Origin: Rapidithrix thailandica
Lineage (GTDB): Bacteria; Bacteroidota; Bacteroidia; Cytophagales; Flammeovirgaceae
NCBI RefSeq assembly: GCF_039710355.1
Contig: NZ_JBDKWZ010000018.1
Coordinates: forward strand, 1 to 64,000
Reading direction: 5' to 3'
Length of the DNA: 64,000 nt
Shown: in pieces, positions 32,609 through 43,000 of the stretch
Numbering within the stretch: position 1 is the first letter of the stretch
Layout: each line of letters starts with the position of its first letter
The notes under the pieces: generated by a model
Seen by the model: only the letters and a program-made list of their open reading frames with translations
Told to the model about the DNA's origin: nothing
Database searches by the model: none
Translations under genes and position numbers: made by a program

Positions 32609-33934
32609 CTAAATGGCCAGGTCCTCCTCCACGATCTCTTCTTTTTCTTCTTCTTTGTTTGCCATAATGGCTACACCCAGAGACAAAGGACCAATCCGGC
32701 CAAAAAACATCAATGCCACGATGATCAGTTTGCCTAATACGGATAATTCTCCGGTAATCCCGGTGCTGATTCCTACCGTACCCAACGCGGAGGTAGCCTC
32801 GAAAAGCAGGGAAAAGGCATCCGGTTTTTCCGTCAATAGCAAAGCCAGGATTCCCAAAGTCAACACGGTGGAATAAAAGAAGAAATTACTGGCTGCCAAC
32901 CGCACTCTATGATTGGGGATAATCCGGTGAAGAAAAGTTACTTCCCGTTTGCCTTTGAGGGTGGCCATCATCTGGGCATACAATGCCGTAATAGTAGTGG
33001 ATTTCAAGCCTCCGCCCGTACCGGAAGGAGAGGCTCCGAAAAACATCACGATGGTCAATAGAAACAAAGAAGAAGGCAACAGGTTTCCGATGGGATAGGA
33101 GTTAAACCCTACGGTGGTAAGGGCCGTCATGCTTTGGAAAAACGCCAGTAAAATTTTGTCTTCGGTCGGATAGCCGTGCAAACCCTCATCACTTACCAAT
33201 AGGATCATTCCCGCTACAACAAATACGATCAGGGTAAACCGTAAGATGATTTTACTGGTGTAGGTAATCTTTTTCCCTGGCTTGAGCAAGTATTCATAAT
33301 AATCGGAAAAGACGATAAATCCCACGGCCCCGGCAAAAGATAAAGCCGAAATCACGGCATTGAGATAGAAGTTATCGTAATACCCTTCAAAACTATTATT
33401 GAACAAGCTGAAGCCTGCCGTACAAAATGCCGAAATACTGTGAAAAATGGCGCTCCATAGAGCATTATCCACTCCATTTTCCAAAAAAATAAAGTAAAGA
33501 CCCAAGGCTCCTAGCACTTCAATCACAATACTGAAAATGATCACATCTTTGACAAAATGTAGCACAGGATACTTATCCGGCAGACTAAAATCAAATTGAA
33601 TCAAGCGTACACCGGTCTCCGAAAGGCGCTTTTTCCGTCCTAAAATAATAAATGAACCGATAGACATATAACCAATCCCTCCGAGCTGAATCAGCAGTAA
33701 GATGACCAACTCGCCCAAAAAGTTGTAGTTATCCGCGACACTGACGGTGGCCAGTCCGGTAGTGGATAAGGCAGACGTTGCGATGAATAAATTGTCTAAA
33801 GCTGCAACAGGTTGCTTATGACAGATGGGTAAGCAAAGTAATAAAAATCCTAAAAGGATGATTAAGGAATATCCCAGAACAATTAAACGTTCGGGTTTGC
33901 TGTAGCGAAGAAAGTTTTTTAGCCTGGTTGTCAT
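32609..33934 (-). CDS. TrkH/KtrB family potassium uptake protein
   Basis: 441-aa polytopic inner-membrane protein; K+ uptake pore of the SKT superfamily. Four pore-loop repeats are visible around TSALSTTGLATVSV, SAFCTAGFSLFNN, MTALTTVGFNSYP and TSALGTVGISTGIT, each with the filter glycine. At 441 residues it is nearer to KtrB than to TrkH proper. The N- and C-termini are cytosolic, and the C-terminus is rich in Glu. No TrkA/KtrA regulatory subunit is adjacent. CAAACTTA at 33992-33999 reads as a minus-strand -7 element 58 bp upstream of the start. Confidence 0.93.
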   Translation of the reverse strand: MTTRLKNFLRYSKPERLIVLGYSLIILLGFLLLCLPICHKQPVAALDNLFIATSALSTTGLATVSVADNYNFLGELVILLLIQLGGIGYMSIGSFIILGRKKRLSETGVRLIQFDFSLPDKYPVLHFVKDVIIFSIVIEVLGALGLYFIFLENGVDNALWSAIFHSISAFCTAGFSLFNNSFEGYYDNFYLNAVISALSFAGAVGFIVFSDYYEYLLKPGKKITYTSKIILRFTLIVFVVAGMILLVSDEGLHGYPTEDKILLAFFQSMTALTTVGFNSYPIGNLLPSSLFLLTIVMFFGASPSGTGGGLKSTTITALYAQMMATLKGKREVTFLHRIIPNHRVRLAASNFFFYSTVLTLGILALLLTEKPDAFSLLFEATSALGTVGISTGITGELSVLGKLIIVALMFFGRIGPLSLGVAIMANKEEEKEEIVEEDLAI

Positions 33935-34339
33935 AGAATTATCTGGTATAATTCAACAGGTCGAGTTTTCACTCAGGCCGTTTTTGCCCTGCAAACTTAG
34001 TATAATCCCAGAATTTACCTAAAATAAGAGAGGGGAATTATTAAAGGTAAAATGTCGCTTGGGGAAATTATCTTCTCTTTCTTCAAGGTATAATCCAAAA
34101 GGCAAAACCCCAGAAACAACTGAGGTTTTGCCTTCTATATGAGCAAAGCTCCTGGTTGGTGAATGGGTGAATAAGCAACTTAAAAGTGTTTCGCTGAAAA
34201 GACGAACAATCCATGGTTGCCGGGCAGCATTCACTATTTTGAGCAATGAAGAGGAACACCTTTTACGATTGCTCCCCGACACAGACTCAACGAATCGTCA
34301 TTGCCCCCATTCACGAAATGGTCCAGAGCCTCTATAGAG
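33935..34339. other. Intergenic region between trkH-like and aldehyde dehydrogenase genes
   Basis: No supported gene. It holds the likely trkH promoter region on the left and the aldehyde dehydrogenase terminator at 34099-34134. Confidence 0.5.
34099..34134 (-). terminator. Terminator, probably of the aldehyde dehydrogenase gene
   Basis: 11-bp perfect stem AAGGCAAAACC / GGTTTTGCCTT (34099-34109 with 34124-34134) with extra pairing toward the loop; T-rich exit on the minus strand. It lies 205 bp past the gene's stop codon. Confidence 0.7.
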
Positions 34340-35842
34340 TTAAAATAAGCCTACGGGAGCTTTGTCATAAGAGATCAGCATATTTTTTACCACCCGGTAA
34401 TGGTCTAAGGCCATTTTGTGGTTCTCGCGTCCAAAACCGGATTCTTTTACCCCGCCAAACGGTGCATGAGCAGGATAGGTATGGTATTGATTCACCCAAA
34501 CTCTCCCGGCTTCTATCGCTCTCGGCACCTGGTATAATTCGTGTGCATCCCGGCTCCATACCCCCGCTCCTAAACCATACGAAGTATCGTTGGCGATGGC
34601 AATGGCTTCTTCCGTAGAGCTGAAAGTGGTCAAAGAAACTACCGGTCCGAAGATTTCTTCTTGAAAAACCCGCATTTTATTATCACCCTTTAGCACGGTA
34701 GGTTGGATATAGTACCCTTCGGAAAGTTCTCCTTCGTAATTCCCAGGCTCTCCACCTGCTAAAACAGTAGCCCCTTCTTCTTTTCCAATATTAATATAGT
34801 TGAGAATTTTCTCGAATTGGGCTTTAGAAACCTGTGAACCAATCATTGTTTCAGGATCCAAAGGATTACCGGTTTTCACCTTTTTCAAACGCTCTTGCAT
34901 TCTTTCGATAAAAACATCGGCAATATCTTCGTGTATGAGGATACGTGACGGAGACGTGCAAATTTCACCTTGGTTCAAGGCAAACATCAACGCACCTTCC
35001 ACGGCCTTTTCAAAAAATTCATCGTCTTTGTCCGCCACGGATGGGAAGAAGATATTTGGCGATTTACCACCCAATTCCATCGTAACAGGAATCACATTTT
35101 CTGCCGCGTTATGCAACACCTTACGTCCGGTTTCGGTAGAGCCTGTAAACGATAGTTTTGCAACACGGTTAGAAGTGGCCAAAGCTTGTCCGGCTTCGTT
35201 ACCAAAACCTGTAACAATATTCAAAACTCCTTTGGGTAAAATATCCGCAATCAGCTCCATTAAGCACATTACACTGGTAGGGGTTTGTTCTGCCGGTTTA
35301 ACCACTGCCGTACAACCTGCCGCTAATGCCGGAGCGATTTTCCACGCTAACATTAACATGGGGAAATTCCAGGGAATAATTTCACCCACTACCCCGATCG
35401 GTTCGTGTAGCACAATACTTACAGTATCTTTGTCATGTTCGGAAATACTCCCTTCATCGGCACGAATCACCCCGGCAAAATACCTGAAGTGATCAATACA
35501 ATAGGGAATATCTGCTGCTCTGGCTTCACGAATGGGCTTGCCATTATCGATAGTTTCCAAAGTAGCCAAATATTCAAAGTTGTCTTCCATGACCTGGGCA
35601 ATTTGCAACAACATATTGCTCCGTACGGTAGCAGAAGTCTTGCTCCACGTTGGGAAGGCTTGGTGTGCCGCATCTAACGCAAGATTGACATCTTCCTCTG
35701 TAGATCTGGCTGCTTTGGTAAAGACTTGACCGTCTACAGGGGATACATTATCAAAATATTGTCCTTGAACCGGAGGGACAAATTCACCATTGATGAAATT
35801 ATCATATTTCTCTTTAAAAGTGGGTTTGATTACATTCGCCAT
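34340..35842 (-). CDS. NAD(P)-dependent aldehyde dehydrogenase
   Basis: 500-aa cytosolic enzyme that oxidises aldehydes to acids. The cofactor and active-site blocks are clear: PWNFPMLMLAWKIAPALAAG, LSFTGSTETGRKV, VTMELGGKSPNIFF (catalytic Glu) and GEICTSPSRI (catalytic Cys). It is most like the AcoD/ExaC acetaldehyde-type group. The gene follows an AraC-type regulator gene on the same strand with 114 bp between. TACATTTG (35872-35879 on the minus strand) is a -7-like element 30 bp before the start, so it probably has its own promoter, perhaps activated by that regulator. Confidence 0.95.
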   Translation of the reverse strand: MANVIKPTFKEKYDNFINGEFVPPVQGQYFDNVSPVDGQVFTKAARSTEEDVNLALDAAHQAFPTWSKTSATVRSNMLLQIAQVMEDNFEYLATLETIDNGKPIREARAADIPYCIDHFRYFAGVIRADEGSISEHDKDTVSIVLHEPIGVVGEIIPWNFPMLMLAWKIAPALAAGCTAVVKPAEQTPTSVMCLMELIADILPKGVLNIVTGFGNEAGQALATSNRVAKLSFTGSTETGRKVLHNAAENVIPVTMELGGKSPNIFFPSVADKDDEFFEKAVEGALMFALNQGEICTSPSRILIHEDIADVFIERMQERLKKVKTGNPLDPETMIGSQVSKAQFEKILNYINIGKEEGATVLAGGEPGNYEGELSEGYYIQPTVLKGDNKMRVFQEEIFGPVVSLTTFSSTEEAIAIANDTSYGLGAGVWSRDAHELYQVPRAIEAGRVWVNQYHTYPAHAPFGGVKESGFGRENHKMALDHYRVVKNMLISYDKAPVGLF

Positions 35843-35956
35843 GATTACATCTTTTCAAATTAAACTTGAGGCAAATGTAATCTGACTGTTGTATTTCGAG
35901 GTTACCAAAACAAGTCAGTTACTTATGAAAAAAGGTCAATTTTACAAAGAGGACGA

Positions 35957-36790
35957 TTAGACTTCCTTCGGGCTAAAGCCAAATTTGTTTTTAAAGGCTG
36001 TACTAAAGTTAGACAAATTATGATAGCCCATTTCCAAATAAATGTCCGATGCCTTTAGATGACCTTGTTCTAAGAGTGTTTTAGCTTTCTCTAATCTTTT
36101 TTCTTGGAGCCATTTCCCCGGTGAGGTTTTGTACTCATTGATAAAGTGACGTTTGAAGGTCGACAAGCTCATATTGCATAAAAAGGCAATCTCTTCCAGT
36201 TTTAGATTGGAATAGGTATTGCGTTCTATCACTTCCTTGAACGGTGAGGTTTCTTCTACGACTAATGAGTATAAATACGATTTAAAACCGCTTCCGTATT
36301 TGCTACAGAGATAAAGCAAGATTTCTTCAAATTTCACCGATAGAAACTCGTCTGAAAACAGGGCAGGATGGTCGTTGATCGAGGATAAGGAGTTTAAAAA
36401 TGCGGTGATATACGAATCGTTTTCAATAATAAAAAACGGGGTTTCTTTTTTATCAACCGGCCGCCCTGAAATGTGTTTCTTCAGAAATTCTTTAAGTATT
36501 TGTTCTGAAAAGAAAAGCAGTTTGCAATAATAAATATTTTCAGTATCCAACAGTTCGGTCCAAAGGCAATTACCCTTTTTTATCAGTAAGGATTGACGTT
36601 TGTCCACGGTCACTGAAGTACTGCCAAAATGGACCTGTTTCTTGCCAACTTGTAAAAAGCTAAACATACTCATCCTCAGATTGATTTTACTTTTTACTAT
36701 ATCCTGAGCCATTCTAAAATCGTGAATAAACACCTCCCGATTCTTCTCATGATCCGAAATAAAAAGGTCCGGTATATTTTCTATGAACAT
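35957..36790 (-). CDS. AraC family transcriptional regulator
   Basis: 277-aa regulator. The C-terminal 100 residues hold the double helix-turn-helix: LKLEEIAFLCNMSLSTFKRHFINEYKTSPGKWLQEKRLEKAKTLL and ASDIYLEMGYHNLSNFSTAFKNKFGFSP. The N-terminal ligand or dimerisation part (about 1-170) has no recognised family. Directly upstream of the aldehyde dehydrogenase gene on the same strand, so that gene is the likely target. The effector molecule is unknown. Confidence 0.93.
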   Translation of the reverse strand: MFIENIPDLFISDHEKNREVFIHDFRMAQDIVKSKINLRMSMFSFLQVGKKQVHFGSTSVTVDKRQSLLIKKGNCLWTELLDTENIYYCKLLFFSEQILKEFLKKHISGRPVDKKETPFFIIENDSYITAFLNSLSSINDHPALFSDEFLSVKFEEILLYLCSKYGSGFKSYLYSLVVEETSPFKEVIERNTYSNLKLEEIAFLCNMSLSTFKRHFINEYKTSPGKWLQEKRLEKAKTLLEQGHLKASDIYLEMGYHNLSNFSTAFKNKFGFSPKEV

Positions 36791-36964
36791 TAAGGTATAT
36801 AGTTTTTATCAAGTGGTAGTATATGAAACATAAAACCGCTCTACTGGCAAGGCTTATTCCTTTTAACAGCTTGCCGAAACAATCCAAGAGCTAGTTGGAG
36901 AATTGTGTATTTCGAGAATCAGCAATATATGGTTTCAGATACAACATCCTTTTGCAAAAAAACA

Positions 36965-37318
36965 CTAACACTTCAAATCTACCATCTCCCGTTTTTCCAT
37001 TTGTTTGGCCCCCCAATGGCGCAAATAATCAATAAAAGGCAACATTTCTGCTCCTTCATCAGTCAACGAATACTCGACTTTGGGTGGCAGTTCATGGTAG
37101 ACTTTTCTGGAAATCAGCGCATCTTCTTCCAGTTCCCGCAGTGTTTGAGTAAGCATCTTGGTAGTAATGTCCGTCACAGCTCTTTTCAGTTCCCCGTAGC
37201 GCATCACCTCATTGCTTTTCAGATACCATAAAATCCGCCCTTTGTACTTCCCCCCAATACGCCTGAAGGCATAATCCAACGGACAAATGACCTCTACACT
37301 GTTATTTTTTTTACTCAT
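36965..37318 (-). CDS. HxlR family winged-helix regulator
   Basis: 117-aa regulator of the HxlR/YodB/HypR type: CPLDYAFRRIGGKYKGRILWYL, then GELKRAVTDITTKMLTQTLRELEEDALISRKVY and PPKVEYSLTDEG. Cys12 in the conserved CPL position is the residue that senses electrophiles or disulfide stress in characterised members. It is divergent from a quinone-oxidoreductase-like gene across 129 bp containing an AAGTA-CA-TACTT palindrome, a classic regulator/target arrangement. Confidence 0.93.
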   Translation of the reverse strand: MSKKNNSVEVICPLDYAFRRIGGKYKGRILWYLKSNEVMRYGELKRAVTDITTKMLTQTLRELEEDALISRKVYHELPPKVEYSLTDEGAEMLPFIDYLRHWGAKQMEKREMVDLKC

Positions 37319-37379
37319 CTTAAAAATTTATTTACCTGATAATCAACAATAGTAACCTTCTGGTATCTAGGGCACAAAA

Positions 37380-37391
37380 AAGTACATACTT
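37380..37391. promoter_or_regulatory. Candidate HxlR operator
   Basis: AAGTACATACTT, two perfect 5-bp arms around CA, overlaps the -33 TTG of the divergent oxidoreductase promoter. HxlR-type repressors use similar AGTA/TACT arms. Assignment rests on position. Confidence 0.5.
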
Positions 37392-37420
37392 GACGCCCAT
37401 GATTCAGGCGGATACTTTTG
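37390..37420 (+). promoter_or_regulatory. Promoter of the oxidoreductase gene
   Basis: TTG (37390-37392), a 20-base spacer and TACTTTTG (37413-37420) match the consensus and lie 27 bp before the ATG at 37448. Confidence 0.7.
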
Positions 37421-37447
37421 ACCGGGAATTTAAAAACACAAAATACT

Positions 37448-38452
37448 ATGAAAACTATTGAAATTAAAAAAGACTTTGGATTAGAAAATATAAGCCTGGA
37501 AGAAAAAGCCAAACCTCAAATCAAGGCCCACGAAGTGCTGGTCAAGGTAAAGGCGGTGTCCATCAACCAACTGGATTTGATGGTTGCAAAAGGCATCTAT
37601 GACGAAACAGTACCCAGGGTATTAGGTTCGGATGCCGCAGGAGTAGTGGAACAGGTCGGGGCTGATGTACAACATTTACAAATAGGCGATACGGTAGCCA
37701 CTCATTTTATTCAAGCATGGCAAGACGGAGCTTTAAAACCTTCTGACGCTTTCGGAAAGCGGTTAGGTGTAGATGCTCCCGGAGTTTTTTCCGAATACAT
37801 TGCCTTACCGGAAAGCTCCTTTGTAAAAATCCCTCAAAACTTACATCCGGAGGAGGCTGCTACCCTACCCATTGCAGGGCTTACCGCCTGGAATGCTTTG
37901 GTAACAACAGGCCAATTGAAAGCCGGACAAACCGTATTGTTACAGGGTACAGGCGGGGTTTCTATTTTCGCCTTACAATTTGCCAAAGCAATGGGGGCAA
38001 AGGTCATTATCACGTCCAGCTCTGACGAAAAGCTTGAGAAATGCAAAACACTTGGTGCTGATGCAACCCTTAATTACCGAACGCATGAAAACTGGCATGA
38101 GAAAGTATCGGAACTGACCGGGGGAGAAGGAGTAGATCTTGCCTTGGAAATGTCATGGGCAGGCATCAATAAAACCTTACAGGCAATCAAGCTGGGAGGG
38201 AATATTTCAGTAGTAGGACTTTTAGAAGGAGTAGATGCAAACGTCAGTGCCCAATTAATGATTTCCAAAGGTGCTACGATCAAAGCTGTTCAGGTAGGCT
38301 CCAAAGCTTCTTATATCGATATGAACAAAGCCATAGAATTGAATTCGATTCAACCGGTGATCGACCGGGTGTTTCCACTTGCAGAATTCCAACAAGCCTT
38401 TCAGTATATGGACCAAGGAAAACACTTCGGAAAAGTAGTGATCCGGTTTTAA
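37448..38452 (+). CDS. NADP-dependent quinone oxidoreductase-like protein (MDR family)
   Basis: 334-aa medium-chain dehydrogenase/reductase without the structural zinc cysteines, like quinone oxidoreductases. Blocks: VLVKVKAVSINQLDLMVAKG, RVLGSDAAGVVEQVG, LPIAGLTAWNAL, QTVLLQGTGGVSIFALQFAKAMGAKVIITSSSDEKLE (Rossmann fold). Reduces quinones or other electrophiles with NADPH, fitting control by the divergent HxlR regulator. The frame opens at a TTG (37418) that is part of the -7 promoter element, so the ATG at 37448 is the start. A palindromic repeat ends the transcript. Confidence 0.93.
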   Translation: MKTIEIKKDFGLENISLEEKAKPQIKAHEVLVKVKAVSINQLDLMVAKGIYDETVPRVLGSDAAGVVEQVGADVQHLQIGDTVATHFIQAWQDGALKPSDAFGKRLGVDAPGVFSEYIALPESSFVKIPQNLHPEEAATLPIAGLTAWNALVTTGQLKAGQTVLLQGTGGVSIFALQFAKAMGAKVIITSSSDEKLEKCKTLGADATLNYRTHENWHEKVSELTGGEGVDLALEMSWAGINKTLQAIKLGGNISVVGLLEGVDANVSAQLMISKGATIKAVQVGSKASYIDMNKAIELNSIQPVIDRVFPLAEFQQAFQYMDQGKHFGKVVIRF

Positions 38453-38462
38453 GAGGACATGC

Positions 38463-38494
38463 AAACCTTCCAGGTTTTAAAATCTGGAAGGTTT
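38463..38494. repeat. AACCTTCCAGGTTTT palindromic repeat, copy 3 (terminator position)
   Basis: 16-bp arms (38463-38478 with 38479-38494), one mismatch, with the same core as the copies at 11690 and 16021. It lies between converging genes, 10 bp after the oxidoreductase stop and 22 bp from the proA stop, and can serve both as terminator. Confidence 0.85.
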
Positions 38495-38516
38495 ATTGAT
38501 CTCAACGAAATTTTAA

Positions 38517-39767
38517 CTATGATTCTCGGACCTGACCGTCTCCCCGGACCACCCATTTGTATGAGGTCAATTCTTCCAAGGCCATCGGCCCACGGGCATG
38601 CAGCTTTTGTGTGCTGATTCCTATTTCTGCCCCCAAACCAAACTGTGCTCCATCGGTGTAAGCCGTAGAGGTATTGGCATATACCGCAGCCGCATCTACA
38701 CCCCTCAGAAATTTTTCAATCACCTTTTCGTCTTCCGCAAGGATGGCTTCGCTATGTTTGGAACTGTATTTCCCAATATGTGCCATGGCTTCTTCCAAAC
38801 CGGACACTGTTTTTACAGACATTTTATAATCCAAAAACTCCGTTCCGAAGTGTTCTTCGGTAGCCGGATGTAGCAGATTTTCCGGATAATGGCCTTTAAG
38901 ACTTTCAAATGCTGAAGCATCTGCAAATATTTCTACCTTCTTTTCCGCTAATAAACCGGCAATTTGAGGTAAATCATCCAAACGGTCTTGATGAATGACC
39001 AGGCAATCCAAGGCATTGCAAACACTGACTCTACGGGTTTTGGCATTGGCAATAATCTTAGTTCCTTTTTCCAGGTCGGCCGACTTGTCAAAATAGGTAT
39101 GCACAATCCCCGCACCCGTTTCGATGACGGGTACTTTGGCATTATCCCGAACAAAACTGATCAAGCCTTGACTTCCTCTGGGAATCAAAATATCCACATA
39201 CCCAACTGCATTGAGCAATTCGGCAGTCGCTTCTCGATCGGGAGGCAAGAGTTGTAAAATATCCGGATTTACCCCATGTTTCCGGATCACTTCTTGGATG
39301 AGTTGCACAATGACTTTGTTTGAAAACTCCGCATCACTTCCTCCTTTCAGCACACAGGCATTCCCCGACTTCAGGCAGAGGGCAAAAACATCAAAGGTCA
39401 CATTGGGTCGGGCTTCATAAATGATCCCTATCACTCCTAAAGGCACTGACACCTTTTTCAATTTTAAACCATTGGGCAGTTCTTTTTCCAACAAAATTTT
39501 TCCCAAAGGACTGGGCAAGGTACTGACATTGAGAATGTCTCCGGCAATTCCTTCAATACGCTCAGTGGTCAGTTTTAAACGATCGTATTTTGGATCGGAT
39601 TCCGCCATCCGGTCCAAATCTTTCTGATTGGCTTCCAACAAGCTTGCCGAATGCTTTACAGCTTCTACCGACAAATCTTTTAAAAGGGCATTGATAGTAG
39701 CATCTTCCAACAGATTCAATCCCGCACTGGCTTGTTGAACTTTTTCAAATAACGCTCGATTTTTCAT
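38517..39767 (-). CDS. proA: Glutamate-5-semialdehyde dehydrogenase (gamma-glutamyl phosphate reductase)
   Basis: 416-aa enzyme, second step of proline synthesis (gamma-glutamyl phosphate + NADPH to glutamate semialdehyde). Motifs: PLGVIGIIYEARPNVTFDVFALCLKSGNA, VLKGGSDA, LIPRGSQGLI, VCNALDCLVIH (catalytic Cys) and LHARGPMALEELTSYKWVVRGDGQ. Full length. proB, usually adjacent, is not in this window. ATG at 39767; TAAATTTG on the minus strand (39886-39893) is a possible -7 element 118 bp upstream. Confidence 0.97.
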   Translation of the reverse strand: MKNRALFEKVQQASAGLNLLEDATINALLKDLSVEAVKHSASLLEANQKDLDRMAESDPKYDRLKLTTERIEGIAGDILNVSTLPSPLGKILLEKELPNGLKLKKVSVPLGVIGIIYEARPNVTFDVFALCLKSGNACVLKGGSDAEFSNKVIVQLIQEVIRKHGVNPDILQLLPPDREATAELLNAVGYVDILIPRGSQGLISFVRDNAKVPVIETGAGIVHTYFDKSADLEKGTKIIANAKTRRVSVCNALDCLVIHQDRLDDLPQIAGLLAEKKVEIFADASAFESLKGHYPENLLHPATEEHFGTEFLDYKMSVKTVSGLEEAMAHIGKYSSKHSEAILAEDEKVIEKFLRGVDAAAVYANTSTAYTDGAQFGLGAEIGISTQKLHARGPMALEELTSYKWVVRGDGQVRES

Positions 39768-39992
39768 CCTTGATCATCTTAAATAGGTTGATGGACATTT
39801 CTGGCAGTACCTGTTGTGTATAAACATATAGCTCACAAAAAAAAGCAGTATATACAACAAGTATTCACATATACTCTTTATAAACCAAATTTAGAGAATC
39901 TACGAGACAGATTGAAAGATTACTAAGCAATGAATTGACTTTTTTAGAGATTTGCTATATATCTGAGATTTTATTATGTAATTCATAAATAA

Positions 39993-40036
39993 ATACACCC
40001 TGTCAGAACAAGATAGTTTGTTCTGACAGGGTGTAT
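39993..40036 (-). terminator. Terminator of the PL8 lyase gene
   Basis: 19-bp perfect stem (39993-40011 with 40018-40036, core CACCCTGTCAGAACAA) with a 6-base loop, starting 17 bp past the lyase stop codon. Confidence 0.9.
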
Positions 40037-40053
40037 GTTTGAATACAAATGCT

Positions 40054-43000
40054 TTAGTTAGTCTTTAAAAATTTATGAGAGGAAACGCCTTCTTCTTGAT
40101 GAATCAATAAGATGTAAAGGCCTTGTGGCAAAGCGGATACGTCAAGATCTGCTTTTCGTGCATCGAAACGATCTTTGACTCTCATCAACTGGCCATTGGC
40201 ATTCCGGATTTCTATTTTTTTAACCACTCCTTCTGCTTGCACCGTCAACCACATATGGACAGGATTGGGGTATACCGAAGCAGAACCGTTTTCTTTGATC
40301 AAATGAACCACCGGGCTTTTTCCAGCCAATGCCGAATAAGTCGTTCCGGAAGAGGACTCTACGATTAACGTTGGTCTTTTCGCAGCATCGCTGGTTTCTC
40401 TAGAAGCAAAAATCGCATCGGTTTTACTGCCTGTTCCGGTAGAGATAAGCTTTACACTCAAAGTGCCATCCCCGTCTTTTTCCGTATTTACTTGGTTGGT
40501 AATGTCCCACTCCACATATCCCGGACCTTGCCCGGGTTGGGTTGCTAATAAGCCGGATGTGGCAGGTTTTGTATTCCAGGTAATGCCTTCTTCCAACCAA
40601 GTGTCGTCCGATACGGCATGCACTTCCCAAGTGGTGCTGGTCACATCCGTATTGCCATAGTTCACATAAAGTTTCAATTTGGCACTATTGACATTGGCAG
40701 GAAGGTTATTCAAATCAAATTTTAAATATGATTCACGGGAATAAGAGCTACCGGTAGAGTTTTTTACCACTAGAGTAGTAGAGGTACCATAGTTGTCGGC
40801 CGCATAGGTTCCTCCTCTAACATAGGCGTCTGCCGAAGCTTTCCGTTCTTCTACCACTTGGTCTGAAATCAGTAAAATAGGTTTTACGGTAAAGACATTG
40901 GCTTCTTTGGAATAAAAAGTGGCATCCGTTTTGGCTCCTATGGCTGTAGAGGACAAATGCAAACTGAGTACCTGATCCCCGGTTAATTCAGTAATGAACT
41001 GATTGGTAATATCCCACTCTACTTCACCACTGCCTTGCCCCGGTTGGCTGGCCAGTACAGATCCTTTCGCGGGTTTGTTGTTCCAAGTAATGCCTGTTTC
41101 AGTCCAGCTATCATCCGAAACAGCCGCCACTTCCCAAGTAGTACTGGTGATATCGGTATTGGCCCCTACCAATACCAGTTTTAATTTCGCTTGGGCTATT
41201 GGCCCATTGATTTCACTCAAGTCAAATTTTAAATAAGACTCCCTGGCGTACCCGGTTCCATCGTTTTTTACTACCAAAGAACTACTTCCGTAATTCGTAT
41301 TTGCAGAAGACCCATTCCGGACATAAGCATCTGCCACAGGCAACACACCTTCCGGCTGAAACACAGGTGTATTCTCATTTACCACATAGGCTACGGTAGA
41401 ACCTGCATAGGCTCCTGTTGGCAAGGTACAAGTAAGTTGACGGGTAGAATCAATCCCCGGCAATTCCACATACACATTGATGGCAGATTTATTCTGGGCC
41501 GGATCAGCAATATGTGTGGTGACCTGGTTGGAACCGATATTTTTAAACATCAATACACAAGGTTGGTCCACCCATACCGTCATTGAATCTGTGGTAAAAG
41601 TCGTTGCTTGATAGAATACCACTTGTAAGAGATTCAAACCTTTGTGCTTTACGGCCTGAACTCCTCCCGAATTGGCCAGAATTTCTATATTGTTTAGATC
41701 GTAATGCTGCATTTCAGTAGCAGAGCGCTTGCCCGGAGCCACAATATAGGCATAAGAACTGCCCGAGGGTTGTACGCCATGATCAAACCAAAGTTTAAAT
41801 ACGTCTGTAGCAACCGTTTGATTACTATGTGTAGTATTGATAGCATACCAACTACCGCTTTGGGTTTGATTGGTCAATTGCAAGTTTCCTCCCTGAGGGA
41901 AAAAATAACCCACACTATCATGCAAAATCCAATCTGCAGTGCCATTGTAGGCATGGGCCCCATTGCCCACAGTGCTGACAGAGCCGTTCTGAGAAACCGT
42001 CACCGAACCATCCAATACACATTGATTGACGGTAGTGGTGATATTTTCAGAAGCTGTAGCATTGAGATCGGCCCCCAGGCATACGATTTCTTCATCAAAG
42101 AAAAACCAGGATTTTTTTACATTCACGCCATAGTCATTCATGGCAAAAGCCGTCACCCCATACAAGCTATCGGATACACCTCCGGTAAAAGTAGAAGTTC
42201 CGGGAACTTGCCAGGCACTCCGCACCGGAATAGTGGCCAACTCGGGAGCGGTTACCCCCGGCACTTTATTCCACTCCCACACCGGGAAAATATTGAAATA
42301 TTCATTCCCATTGACCGAAATATTGGTTGCCCCATCGGTCAAAAAATACCCTTTGAGGTTTTCTCCGTTCCCATTTTCCGAACGGACTGTACGATTCGAA
42401 ACCGTGCGGGTGGAAAACGTATATGCAGGCCGGTTGTGCAGCACATAGTCTGAGCGCCAATAATGGGTATGCTTCGGGTTTACAGCATAATCAGGGCTTT
42501 GTGTTCCGGAAATACGGGCAATTGCGTCATCATACACCGCACTATAAGCTGCATCTATGGTCTTCATCTTTTGAAGGGTACTTGTAAAACCCTGTTTATT
42601 TAAATTATTCTTTCTACTTACTGCCCGCCCGGTCACATTGTAATCCACAAAATGACTTCGCAGTACACTCAAGTAGGTTTGCCGGATGTAGTTGGAAAGA
42701 TAGCTCAACTTACTACCCGAAAGAGCAAATGAAGTTCCCTGAACATAACCGGCTACTTTCACTTCTCCATTAATAAACACCAAACCATAACTGGAAATAT
42801 GCAATTGGGCTCCATGTTGCTGGTAGGAATAATCGTGTTGCAGGCCTTCACCAGTCGTAAACTGTAAGGGATAAAACGATTCGTCTACACCTGTTTGCGT
42901 TATGCTTTGGTCGCTTAGCAAACAACCTCTGTAAATCCAGTGAATCGCAATATCCAATTTATTAGCTCCAGTCCAGGAGCCCGGATTACCCCGGTTCATC

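Noticed and set aside
34800..35492. 230-residue plus-strand frame
   Set aside because: Antisense to the aldehyde dehydrogenase gene, whose catalytic motifs are clear.
38517..39767. Missing proB next to proA as a sign of gene loss
   Set aside because: proB may lie elsewhere in the genome; the window cannot show absence.
41704..42453. 249-residue plus-strand frame
   Set aside because: Antisense to the PL8 lyase; no recognisable domain.
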